The translations under genes and the position numbers were made by a program. Source: Mariniphaga sp. (lineage in GTDB: Bacteria; Bacteroidota; Bacteroidia; Bacteroidales; Prolixibacteraceae). From it: a stretch of DNA of 64,000 nt. The notes beneath the pieces are model-generated. The model saw nothing but the letters and a program-made list of their open reading frames with translations, did not search any database and was not told where the DNA came from. The DNA lies in NCBI GenBank assembly GCA_025355585.1, contig JANXZJ010000079.1, forward strand, positions 1-64,000, in the 5' to 3' direction. Shown here one piece after another: positions 55,981 through 64,000 of the stretch; the first letter of the stretch is position 1, and each line of letters opens with the position of its first letter.

Positions 55981-58797
55981 ATGAGAAAGATAACCCTGAC
56001 CGCACTTCTAATTGTGTCGGTCATTCATCTTTTTGCGCAACCCTTCCGACTGTCAGATCAGATTCCATTTAATCCGGCAACAGCTAAGGGTGTTCTCAAA
56101 AACGGGTTGACTTACTACGTTAAGTCGAATTCAACGCCTAAAAACAGGGCAGAAATGATGCTCATTGTATCAGCAGGTTCGGTTCTGGAAGATGCAGATC
56201 AGCTTGGAATTGCCCATTTTTGTGAGCATATGAGTTTTAAAGGAACCAGGAATTTTCCTAAAAATGAACTGATAAAATATTTTGAGTCCATCGGAATGGA
56301 ATTTGGTCCCGAGATAAATGCCTACACAAGTTTCGATGAAACTGTTTACATGCTGAAAGTTCCACTCGACAAAGAAGAATATATCCAAAAAGGGCTTCAG
56401 GTACTATACGACTGGGCTTCTCAGGTAACTGATTCTGATGAAGATATAAACAAAGAACGTGGAGTTATTCATGAAGAATGGCGCGGAGGTCAGGGTGCGC
56501 AGCAACGAATGATGAATCAATGGCTGCCGGTGTTCCTTAAAAACTCGAAATATGCCGGGAGATTACCAATAGGTAAAATGGAGATCGTTGATAAATGCAA
56601 TCCTGAAGTATTAAGACGATTCAGAAATGATTGGTATCGTCCTGATTTACAAGCCATCATTGTCGTTGGGGATTTTGATCAACCCAAAATGGTAAAAATG
56701 ATCGAAGAGAAGTTCTCTGATATTCCTTCAAAATTAAACGCAAGGAAAAAAGATGATTTCCCTGTACCAGGTCATGGTGAAACACTTGTAAAAATCGTCA
56801 CCGATAAAGAAGCAACTTATTCAGCAGCATCGCTATATATCAAGCATCCGATGGATATCGACCTTACAGTGAAGGGATATAGAACATCAATTCTTTACAA
56901 CCTTTACAATCAAATGATTAATCTTCGGCTTTCGGAATTGACTCAAAAAGAAAACCCACCGTTTGTGATGGGACAATCCGGCTATGGCGGTTTAATTGGT
57001 CCTGCAGATGTTTATACTTCCACTGCCATTACGCATCCCGGAAAAATTCCGGCTGGACTTAAAGCTGTATTACTTGAAAATGAGCGCATCCGGAAGTTTG
57101 GTTTCACGCAAACGGAACTTGACAGGAACAAAGAGGCCATGCTGAAATCCATGGAATCATCTTATAATGAGCGCGGTAAAAGAGAATCAATGAGTATAGC
57201 AGAGGAGTATAGCCGCAATTTTTTGATGCGTAAAGAACCAGTTCCAGGAATTGAACTGGAATTTGCCTATTACAAAGCTTTTATGCCTGCCATTTCATTG
57301 GAAGAAGTCAATGCGCTTGCGCGGAAATGGATAACTGATGAGAATCGTGTCGTAGTAATTACAGCTCCCGAAGTAAATGGCGTACCTGCTCCTATCGATT
57401 CCGAAATTAGAAATGTTCTTTCCGAAGTACAAAAGCAAAGCATTGAGGCCTATACTGATGAAACGACAAATAAACCCTTGATGAAAACGAAGCCGGTTGC
57501 CGGTAAGGTGATCAATGAAAAGAAAATAACTGAGGTTGACGCCGTAGAATGGATACTCTCCAACGGATCGAAAGTTGTTCTTAAGCAAACCGATTTTAAG
57601 GATGATGAGATACTTTTCAATGGTTTTTCGTGGGGCGGATCATCACTTTATCCTCAATCTGACAATATTTCAGCCTCCTTTGCAGCAACAATTATGGATA
57701 TGAGCGGGATCGCTGATTTTAAGCTGACAACGCTCCAAAAAATGCTTTCAGGAAAGGAAATCTCAGTCACACCTGTTATTAAAATGCTGACCCAGGGTTT
57801 AGAAGGCTCTTCAAATGTATCGGATGTGGAGACACTTTTTCAATTGATCCATCTCTATTTTACCCATCCACGTTTCGACGAAACGGCATTTTCTTCGTAC
57901 ATCACACGAATGAGAAGCGAGCTGGATAATAAAGATGTCTCACCTGAAAGTGCCTTTGCCGATACTTTCAGGTTCGTAACTTCAAATAATAACCCGCGAA
58001 TGAAACCCTTATCAAAGGAGATGCTGAATGAAGCAAAATTCACAAGAATAGAACAAATTGGTAAAGAAAGATTTGCAAATCCTGGGGCCTTTACGTATTT
58101 CTTTGTTGGGAAAATAGATACTGTTACAATCAAACCTCTTATCGAAAAATACCTGGCTTCGCTACCTGTAGCCAAAAATACGGAGCATTGGGTCGATCTT
58201 GGTATTCGTAAACCAACTGGAGTAATTGAGAAGGTTGTGCATAAAGGAAAAGAATCTAAATCCATCCAATATATACTATTCCATGGAAAACTTAATTATA
58301 CAACCAAAGAAATTATTGAGCTTGATGCGCTGAGTAAAATACTAACTACAAGGCTATTAGAAAGCATTCGTGAAGATAAATCAAGTGTATATTATATTGG
58401 AGCCCAGCCAGGATACAATAAATGGCCTGTTACGGATTACGAAATGACCATTTATTACGGAACCTCTCCCGAAAAGCTCAAAGAACTGAAAGAATCAGTT
58501 TTTACCACGATCCGCGATCTGATTGAGAATGGTCCTAAACAAGAGGAAGTTGATAAAGCCCGTGAAAAGATTAAACGTGAACGTGAAACCAATTTGCGTG
58601 AAAATGACTACTGGGAAGGTGTACTTAAAACCTATTATCTAAATAGGGAGGGTAATTTCAAAACCTTTGGTGAATTTGATAGAGTTGTGGAAGAATTGAG
58701 CTCAAAATCTTTAAAATATGCGGCTTTACGAACATTTGACTTTAAAAATTATATCAGTGTTGCACTCATGCCAGAGGAGACTCCTAAAGATCAGTAA
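55981..58797 (+). CDS. M16 family zinc metallopeptidase (two-domain)
   Basis: This protein of about 938 residues is of the pitrilysin/insulinase family, exported by a signal peptide (MRKITLTALLIVSVIHLFAQ). The inverted zinc motif HFCEH is at residues 79-83, and the third ligand E159 lies 76 residues further on in NKERGVIHEEW, as in the family. The C-terminal half is an inactive M16 domain without zinc ligands, so the whole chain folds into a clam-shaped pair. Periplasmic peptide degradation is the likely role. The ATG at 55981 is preferred to a TTG four codons upstream. Confidence 0.92.
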   Translation: MRKITLTALLIVSVIHLFAQPFRLSDQIPFNPATAKGVLKNGLTYYVKSNSTPKNRAEMMLIVSAGSVLEDADQLGIAHFCEHMSFKGTRNFPKNELIKYFESIGMEFGPEINAYTSFDETVYMLKVPLDKEEYIQKGLQVLYDWASQVTDSDEDINKERGVIHEEWRGGQGAQQRMMNQWLPVFLKNSKYAGRLPIGKMEIVDKCNPEVLRRFRNDWYRPDLQAIIVVGDFDQPKMVKMIEEKFSDIPSKLNARKKDDFPVPGHGETLVKIVTDKEATYSAASLYIKHPMDIDLTVKGYRTSILYNLYNQMINLRLSELTQKENPPFVMGQSGYGGLIGPADVYTSTAITHPGKIPAGLKAVLLENERIRKFGFTQTELDRNKEAMLKSMESSYNERGKRESMSIAEEYSRNFLMRKEPVPGIELEFAYYKAFMPAISLEEVNALARKWITDENRVVVITAPEVNGVPAPIDSEIRNVLSEVQKQSIEAYTDETTNKPLMKTKPVAGKVINEKKITEVDAVEWILSNGSKVVLKQTDFKDDEILFNGFSWGGSSLYPQSDNISASFAATIMDMSGIADFKLTTLQKMLSGKEISVTPVIKMLTQGLEGSSNVSDVETLFQLIHLYFTHPRFDETAFSSYITRMRSELDNKDVSPESAFADTFRFVTSNNNPRMKPLSKEMLNEAKFTRIEQIGKERFANPGAFTYFFVGKIDTVTIKPLIEKYLASLPVAKNTEHWVDLGIRKPTGVIEKVVHKGKESKSIQYILFHGKLNYTTKEIIELDALSKILTTRLLESIREDKSSVYYIGAQPGYNKWPVTDYEMTIYYGTSPEKLKELKESVFTTIRDLIENGPKQEEVDKAREKIKRERETNLRENDYWEGVLKTYYLNREGNFKTFGEFDRVVEELSSKSLKYAALRTFDFKNYISVALMPEETPKDQ

Positions 58798-58936
58798 TTT
58801 TTTCTTCGTTTATTCAAAAGACCAAAGGCTGGAAAAGCGTAAAGACAAATCTCTTTGCCTGTTCCTGTCTTTCTCATTTTGATTATCCTTAAAATCGTTT
58901 ACTTTTAACTCGTGATTAACTAAAGACCTTAATACC

Positions 58937-59653
58937 ATGATAACACGAACCTCCCGGATTCTAATAATTGCCTTATTATTAATAAGTTTCAACTTATCAG
59001 CGAGTAAGCTGAAAATTCTGATTGTTACAGGAGGTCATGATTTCGACAGGGAATCTTTTTTTCAAATGTTCGATTCATTTAGTAATCTGACCTATACTGA
59101 ACTTATACATCCGGAAGCCAGGGTTCAGCTTGGAACCGTTGATTTAAATTCATTCGACGCTGTCGTGTTTTATGATATGCCAAAGACAATTACCGACGAA
59201 GAGAAAAAATCATATTACAGACTGTTAAATGCGGGTAAAGGTCTTTTATTCCTGCATCATTCAATATGTGCTTATCAGGATTGGCCTGAATATGAAAGTA
59301 TTGTTGGAGGGAAATATTACGAAACGAAAAAGGATGATAAATTTGGAACTTCATCTTATCAGCACGATGTCGATTTCAATGTACATATAATGCAATCATC
59401 ACATCCCCTTACCAAAGGGTTGATCGATTTTGCAATACACGACGAAATATATGGGAATCTCGAGGTTCTTCCCGAAAGCTATCCACTTCTTTCAACAGAT
59501 CATCCAAAAAGCAATATACTGATTGGATGGACATTAAAAAAGTCAAACTCAAAAATTGTGTTTATTCAGCCCGGACATGACAAAAACAGTTTCAATAACC
59601 TCAATTATCGGAAATTAATAAAACAAGCGATAATCTATATCACAACAAAATAA
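58937..59653 (+). CDS. ThuA-like (glutamine amidotransferase-fold) exported protein
   Basis: This 238-residue protein resembles the ThuA family, which has a class I glutamine-amidotransferase-like fold and is tied to trehalose or other sugar use in some bacteria. A signal peptide precedes the domain (LIIALLLISFNLSASK). Family pieces are ILIVTGGHDFDRESFF, VVFYDMPKTITDEEK, GKGLLFLHHSICAYQDWPEY and VGGKYYE, then HPLTKGLIDFAIHDEIYG. No sugar genes are adjacent, so a trehalose link is unproven. It converges with the histidine kinase gene, three bases apart. Confidence 0.84.
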   Translation: MITRTSRILIIALLLISFNLSASKLKILIVTGGHDFDRESFFQMFDSFSNLTYTELIHPEARVQLGTVDLNSFDAVVFYDMPKTITDEEKKSYYRLLNAGKGLLFLHHSICAYQDWPEYESIVGGKYYETKKDDKFGTSSYQHDVDFNVHIMQSSHPLTKGLIDFAIHDEIYGNLEVLPESYPLLSTDHPKSNILIGWTLKKSNSKIVFIQPGHDKNSFNNLNYRKLIKQAIIYITTK

Positions 59654-59656
59654 CGA

Positions 59657-60829
59657 TCAATGTTTTATTGGAAGAACAATCTGGATAAGTGCACCTTTCG
59701 GTTCACGGTTACCGGCTGAGATAAATCCCGAGTGTGCATCAACAACCAATTTTGCAAGATGGAGTCCCATTCCTGTATTTTGATCAAAATGAGCTTCAAG
59801 ATTACTGAGCGGTTTATAGATATTATCCATTGCTATTTTTGAGAAACCTTTTCCATTATCTGCGATGGTTACTTTTAAAAATCCATCTGCTTCATTGCTA
59901 ATTTTGATCTCTACTTTACCCTCTTTCGGAGAAAATTTTAAGGAATTGTCAAGAACCGCAGAGAAACTTTTTAAAAGAAATTTATGATCTCCTTTGAGGG
60001 AGGAATTGACAGCATCGTTTTGTAAAACAATATCAATTCCTTTCTCTGAAAATTTTTTGGCACACTCATCAATGGCCTGCTGAATTACACTAACTATATC
60101 AATTTCAATCTTTCTCAATGCCTTTTCACCTTTTAACCGAAGTGTTGAAGCTTCAAGAATTGTATTCGAGAATTTTTCAAGACGTTTAACCGATGTATCC
60201 AGAAGAGAAAAGTAGCGATTCACCTCCTCAGTGTACTGGTACCGGCCTATTAATGCCAAACTTCCCATGATACCATTAAGCGGCGTTCTGATTTCGTGAC
60301 TAATAAGATTCAGAAATTCAGATTTGGCAATCGAAAGTAATTCCAACTCCTTTTTTGCCTCACCAAGTTTTTTCAATGATTCCTCAAGTTCATACGTTCG
60401 TTGAGCAACTTTTGCCTCAAGTATTTGATTCATATTCCTCGACATCTCCCGGCTGTATTTCAGTTCAAGATGAATTCTGGCTTTCATCAACAATTCGCCC
60501 CAAACAAATGGCTTTGTAATATAATCATCACCACCCGATTCATAGATCTCTTTGACAAAGATTAACTCATCATTGCTAATCATAAATATTACAGGGGTTC
60601 CCCTCATACCCGGGTTTGATTTTATTGCCTTACAAGTGTGATAACCAGACTTTCCAGCCATCTCTGCTCCAATAAAAACAAGATCAATTGATTCTACCGT
60701 CAATATCTTCAATCCTTCCTTTCCATTTGGAGTAGTTTTTACAACAAAATCGTTTGCCACAAGCACCTCCTGAAGAGATACCATATTCCGGACATTATCA
60801 TCAATAACTAAAATGTTGAACTTCTTCAT
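59657..60829 (-). CDS. Receiver-histidine kinase with degenerate receiver domain
   Basis: This soluble 390-residue signal protein has a receiver domain at residues 1-120, a coiled coil, then HisKA and HATPase domains. The kinase half is intact, with H178 in ISHEIRTPLNG, the N box in VLDNSLKFSPKEG, and G boxes DNGKGFS and GMGLHLAKL. In the receiver the acidic pair D10/D11, S85 and K106 are kept, but the phospho-accepting aspartate is replaced by G54 (VFIGAEM). Without membrane segments it is presumably cytoplasmic. No partner response regulator is next to it. It is divergent from mnmH. Confidence 0.88.
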   Translation of the reverse strand: MKKFNILVIDDNVRNMVSLQEVLVANDFVVKTTPNGKEGLKILTVESIDLVFIGAEMAGKSGYHTCKAIKSNPGMRGTPVIFMISNDELIFVKEIYESGGDDYITKPFVWGELLMKARIHLELKYSREMSRNMNQILEAKVAQRTYELEESLKKLGEAKKELELLSIAKSEFLNLISHEIRTPLNGIMGSLALIGRYQYTEEVNRYFSLLDTSVKRLEKFSNTILEASTLRLKGEKALRKIEIDIVSVIQQAIDECAKKFSEKGIDIVLQNDAVNSSLKGDHKFLLKSFSAVLDNSLKFSPKEGKVEIKISNEADGFLKVTIADNGKGFSKIAMDNIYKPLSNLEAHFDQNTGMGLHLAKLVVDAHSGFISAGNREPKGALIQIVLPIKH

Positions 60830-60968
60830 GTTGGGCGAAACAATGGTGGTATAAAGGTTTGATTCTCAAATATACAAAAATATTCAGTACGATTGAATCC
60901 TATGATAAATTTATGTGCAATCAAAGGTATTGTTATCTTGTTAATAAAAAGGTCAACGCTTTTGAATT

Positions 60969-61003
60969 CGTTGTATATCTTTGGACGGACAAAATATACA
61001 ACG
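60969..61003 (+). promoter_or_regulatory. 9-bp dyad over the mnmH promoter
   Basis: CGTTGTATA (60969-60977) and TATACAACG (60995-61003) are perfect inverted repeats around a 17-base spacer that also holds the smaller dyad TTTG-N6-CAAA. An exact TAnnTTTG element, TATCTTTG (60976-60983), starts within the left arm. This suggests an operator that covers the promoter of mnmH. Confidence 0.55.
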
Positions 61004-61023
61004 CACTTTACATCAGACTGCAT

Positions 61024-62046
61024 ATGCAAATTCTTATTGCTGAAGAATTTATGACCTTGAAAAAATCGCTTCCTGTGGTGGATGTGAGGTCGCCCGGAGA
61101 ATTTGCTGAAGGTCATATTTCGGGTGCAATCAATATCCCGATTTTTGAAGATGATGAAAGGGCAATCGTCGGTACAATTTATAAAAAAAGAGGGCGACTG
61201 CCTGCAATTGAAAAAGGGCTCGGGATTGTTGGACCCAAAATGGCACAATTTGCTCGAAAGGCTGTTGAAATTGCTTCATCAGGTCAACTTCTTGTACATT
61301 GCTGGCGGGGTGGTATGCGCTCTGAGAGCATGGCCTGGCTATTTGAACGCGTTGGAATTGAATGCTTTATTTTACAAGGTGGATATAAATCGTACCGGAA
61401 TTATATGCTTGAAAGAATAGGAGATATTCCATATTTAGTTGTAATAGAGGGGCATACAGGAAGCGGTAAAACGGAAATACTTCATAAACTTAAAGCCTTT
61501 GGAGAACAGATAATTGATCTTGAAGGACTTGCTAGCCATAAAGGTTCCGCATTTGGTGGAATTGGGCAATCGCCACAACCCACTACCCAACAATTTCAAA
61601 ATGATTTGTTTGACGGATTCTTTGATTTTGATTTGGCAAAAAAGGTTTGGATTGAAGGTGAAAGCCAGACAGTTGGACGCGTTTTTCTTCCTGATCCACT
61701 TTGGAATAGAATGAATGAATCAAAATGCATTGAGATTCAGGTGCCGCGTATCGAACGAATCAACCGGCTCGTTAATGAATATGGTACACTGCCTGAAGAA
61801 TTAATGCAAAATGCAATTCTCAATCTTGTTAAACGCCTGGGAAGTCAGCTTATGAATGACATTCTTCAGAGTTATCGTGAGAAAGATCTTGTTTGTGTTG
61901 CCGAAAAATTACTCGAATACTACGATCAGTCTTACCAGTACAGTCGCGATAAATTTAAAAGGAAGCTTACTGAAATTGTATTACCTAATGGCAATGCCTC
62001 CACTAATGCTGCAATAATTCTTGACAAAACGAAGCAACTTTTTTAA
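61024..62046 (+). CDS. mnmH: tRNA 2-selenouridine synthase
   Basis: This 340-residue enzyme (SelU/YbbB) replaces sulfur by selenium at U34 of certain tRNAs. The rhodanese domain (1-125) carries the catalytic C93 in VHCWRGGMRSESMAW. A P-loop domain follows with IEGHTGSGKTEIL (143-150). Selenophosphate comes from SelD, encoded next. I start at the ATG at 61024 (MQILIAEEF). A frame open 55 codons further upstream lies over the promoter and dyad and has no family resemblance. Confidence 0.93.
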   Translation: MQILIAEEFMTLKKSLPVVDVRSPGEFAEGHISGAINIPIFEDDERAIVGTIYKKRGRLPAIEKGLGIVGPKMAQFARKAVEIASSGQLLVHCWRGGMRSESMAWLFERVGIECFILQGGYKSYRNYMLERIGDIPYLVVIEGHTGSGKTEILHKLKAFGEQIIDLEGLASHKGSAFGGIGQSPQPTTQQFQNDLFDGFFDFDLAKKVWIEGESQTVGRVFLPDPLWNRMNESKCIEIQVPRIERINRLVNEYGTLPEELMQNAILNLVKRLGSQLMNDILQSYREKDLVCVAEKLLEYYDQSYQYSRDKFKRKLTEIVLPNGNASTNAAIILDKTKQLF

Positions 62047-62097
62047 GCATGAACCGTCATCATACAATTTATCACAAAAATATTATTTAAACATAAC

Positions 62098-63159
62098 ATG
62101 AAAGACATCAATAATTTGCCAGACAATTCTCCTGTAAAACTCACACAATACTCTCATGGAGCCGGATGCGGATGTAAAATATCACCCAAAGTTTTAAACG
62201 CTATTTTAGCACAATGCAAAACTGAATTCCCCGATCCATCATTGTTGGTAGGTAACAGTACGCTTGATGATGCAGCCGTTTACGATATTGGCAATAATCA
62301 GGTAATCATCTCAACTACCGACTTTTTCATGCCAATTGTGGATGATCCTTACGATTTCGGTGGCATCGCATCGGTCAATGCCATCAGCGACATTTTCGCA
62401 ATGGGTGGAACCCCTTTGATGGCGGTAGCAATCCTATGCTGGCCGGTCAACAAACTCCCGGCAGAAATTGCAGGCCAGGTAATTGAAGGGGCAAAGCAAG
62501 CTTGCGCACGGGCCGGAATTGCAATTGCCGGAGGCCATAGTATTGATGGTCCGGAACCTATTTTTGGGTTGGCGGTTACAGGAATTGCACAAAAAGATCA
62601 AATCAGGTTGAATTGCACTGCAACTGAAGGATGCAAACTCTACCTAACAAAGCCTTTGGGAATCGGAATTTTATCGACAGCCCAAAAGCAAGGTATTCTG
62701 AAAGAGGAAGACCGACAAACCGCACGAAATTTAATGCTAACCATCAATACAATAGGCAAAGAACTTGGAACGCTGGACGGAGTAAAGGCGATGACCGATG
62801 TTACGGGATTCGGATTACTGGGTCACCTGGTCGAAATGTGCGAAGGAAGTGGTCTGAGTGCTGAAATCTTTGCAAATAAAGTCCCCAGGATCGAAAACAT
62901 TGATTTTTATATGGAGCACAAAACCTTTCCGGGTGGTACATTCCGGAATTTCGACAGTTACGGACACAAAGTATCCCCTATGAACGATGAGCAAAAGCAT
63001 CTCTTATGTGATCCTCAGACCAGCGGCGGTCTATTGGTAGCTGTTACACCCGAAGGAAAGGACTCCTTTTTGGAAATCGCTTCTAAATATGGGCTGAAAC
63101 CCGAATCATTTGGCGTGATAAAGAATAAAGGGGAATTTGTAGTGGAGATAAAAGGCTAA
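62098..63159 (+). CDS. selD: Selenide, water dikinase (selenophosphate synthetase)
   Basis: This 353-residue ATP-dependent enzyme makes selenophosphate. The N-terminal [10 protein letters not shown] is almost that of E. coli, with the catalytic C24 and K27. It is a cysteine version, not selenocysteine. Metal-binding aspartates lie in DDAAVYDIG and [17 protein letters not shown]. The later [18 protein letters not shown] and [12 protein letters not shown] complete the AIR synthase-like fold. It lies 51 bases after mnmH, so both are in one unit. No selA, selB or selC is visible here. Confidence 0.96.
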   Translation: MKDINNLPDNSPVKLTQYSHGAGCGCKISPKVLNAILAQCKTEFPDPSLLVGNSTLDDAAVYDIGNNQVIISTTDFFMPIVDDPYDFGGIASVNAISDIFAMGGTPLMAVAILCWPVNKLPAEIAGQVIEGAKQACARAGIAIAGGHSIDGPEPIFGLAVTGIAQKDQIRLNCTATEGCKLYLTKPLGIGILSTAQKQGILKEEDRQTARNLMLTINTIGKELGTLDGVKAMTDVTGFGLLGHLVEMCEGSGLSAEIFANKVPRIENIDFYMEHKTFPGGTFRNFDSYGHKVSPMNDEQKHLLCDPQTSGGLLVAVTPEGKDSFLEIASKYGLKPESFGVIKNKGEFVVEIKG

Positions 63160-63224
63160 TATATCAATCCGTAGTGAGAATAAAAAACTGGTCAGGAGCA
63201 ATTGAAAGATTATTTTGGTAACGG

Positions 63225-64000
63225 CTATTCGTTTACCTGATTTAAAAATCCGATAAGTTTGTCAACATCAGGGCTTATTCCGGTTCTTACGTAATAGCCG
63301 GAAACTGCATTTGCGACAATTAACGATTGAAAAAGATCAAAATCGCAAAATCTGGCGAAACAGAAACCGGCATTGAAATTGTCACCTCCACCGGTTAGAA
63401 TTGTTGGTTCTTTACAGAAAAAGGTTTCACATTTTTCAACAATAGACCCATCGCTGGCAAGGGCATCTTTTGTGCGGTGAATGATTAAAATATCTGTCAT
63501 ACAGGCATTAAACATCATTTTTACAAAACCTTCATCAACTTTATTATCAGGCAGATCAAGTGCATTGGCAATTAGTTCAGCTTCATTCTGGTTCAGACTG
63601 ACTATCACTTTGAAATATTTTTTAAATCGTGCCAATAGCGCGATTACCGATTGAATTTCTTCCTTTGATCTTCGCGAACAATCAGAAAAATCGGTAAAGA
63701 AACAAGGTTTTACAGCAGGAAGCGACGCTAAAGGCAATATTTCCTCTAGAATACCTTCCCAGATATCTGTTGAATTGATGATCTCGCTCCAGTTTAGAAA
63801 TGAAACCAGTTGTTTATTCGAAATTAGCAGTTTAATCCTTTCGATTCCAAGCAATTTTAATATCCCGCTCCAATTGAGTTTATCATAGGGCCCCGGATCA
63901 AACATCATTACTTTCGCATCACTAAACTCGAGTGCAGATGTTGAAATCGTTTCTTCAACTGTATAAAGTGTGCAGTTAGTTGACATTGAACGGAATATTG
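63225..64000 (-). CDS. PfkB-family carbohydrate kinase, partial
   Basis: This is a ribokinase/PfkB-type sugar or nucleoside kinase cut by the window edge. The C-terminal catalytic motif is present as ILTGGGDNFNAGFCFA, where the aspartate of GGGD is the catalytic base. SLNQNEAELIA is the usual N-E motif. An in-frame ATG exists at 63986, but the frame stays open to the window end, and the usual N-terminal substrate domain (a G-G-x-x-x-N motif) is missing. The gene therefore probably continues into the next segment. The substrate is unknown. Confidence 0.75.
   Translation of the reverse strand, partial: IFRSMSTNCTLYTVEETISTSALEFSDAKVMMFDPGPYDKLNWSGILKLLGIERIKLLISNKQLVSFLNWSEIINSTDIWEGILEEILPLASLPAVKPCFFTDFSDCSRRSKEEIQSVIALLARFKKYFKVIVSLNQNEAELIANALDLPDNKVDEGFVKMMFNACMTDILIIHRTKDALASDGSIVEKCETFFCKEPTILTGGGDNFNAGFCFARFCDFDLFQSLIVANAVSGYYVRTGISPDVDKLIGFLNQVNE

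Noticed and set aside
60859-61023. 55-codon N-terminal extension of mnmH
   Set aside because: The extension crosses the exact -7 element and dyad and has no family similarity; the rhodanese domain begins properly at the ATG at 61024.

Overview
This window comes from a member of the Bacteroidota, most likely a Bacteroidales/Marinilabiliales-type bacterium. The family level is inference and no 16S gene is present. The signs are a type IX secretion (CHU_C/type B) sorting domain, a BtuB-BtuG surface B12 uptake pair behind a cobalamin riboswitch, a DUF2764-containing V-type ATPase operon, and several close matches to the Bacteroidota -7 promoter element (TAnnTTTG). Gene density is high. I saw no tRNA, rRNA, CRISPR array or prophage. 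The only mobile element is an IS4-family insertion sequence at the left edge.

Layout. 1-1.3 kb: IS4-type transposase. 1.4-10.3 kb: aminoacyl-histidine dipeptidase, a DUF2490 envelope protein, the B12 riboswitch with a PKD lipoprotein, BtuB and BtuG, then a PAP2 phosphatase, YwbE and lumazine synthase. 10.6-25.4 kb: one long co-directional block that joins a leucine-catabolic set (fused branched-chain-type 2-oxoacid dehydrogenase E1, acyl-CoA dehydrogenase, both subunits of a methylcrotonyl-CoA-type carboxylase, methylglutaconyl-CoA-type hydratase) to a mevalonate pathway (type 2 IPP isomerase, class II HMG-CoA reductase, GYDIA-family GHMP kinase, diphosphomevalonate decarboxylase, mevalonate kinase) and a UbiA prenyltransferase. 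25.5-28.4 kb: lipoyl synthase, a small flavoprotein reductase with a Cys-rich CWC protein, and DUF1848. 28.5-39.2 kb: housekeeping genes (pyrG-yidC, a DUF349 protein, Hsp20, trmD, an AddB-like nuclease). 39.4-42 kb: a large type IX-secreted adhesin-like protein. 42.6-46.7 kb: sucA-sucB. 46.9-54.4 kb: a seven-gene V-type ATPase operon on the minus strand. 55-64 kb: HAD phosphatase, M16 protease, ThuA-like protein, a histidine kinase with a degenerate receiver domain, the mnmH-selD selenium pair, and a PfkB-family kinase cut by the window edge.

How the genes fit together. The most interesting feature is the 15-kb block from 10.6 to 25.4 kb. Read as a pathway, leucine-derived isovaleryl-CoA is converted to HMG-CoA by the first half. 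The second half then reduces HMG-CoA to mevalonate and carries it to IPP/DMAPP, with a prenyltransferase as a likely consumer. Neither HMG-CoA synthase nor HMG-CoA lyase lies in the block, so leucine could feed isoprenoid synthesis directly without passing through acetoacetyl-CoA. Lipoyl synthase next door and sucA/sucB further on fit an economy built on 2-oxoacid dehydrogenases. The V-ATPase rotor subunit keeps all five residues that bind Na+ in Enterococcus hirae NtpK, which suggests sodium coupling.

Several non-coding elements are not explained by the genes: twin GCCATWATGGC palindromes before hsp20/trmD, a 17-bp perfect inverted repeat between trmD and the nuclease, GTAG repeats spaced about 22 bp apart upstream of sucA, and a 9-bp dyad over the mnmH promoter.
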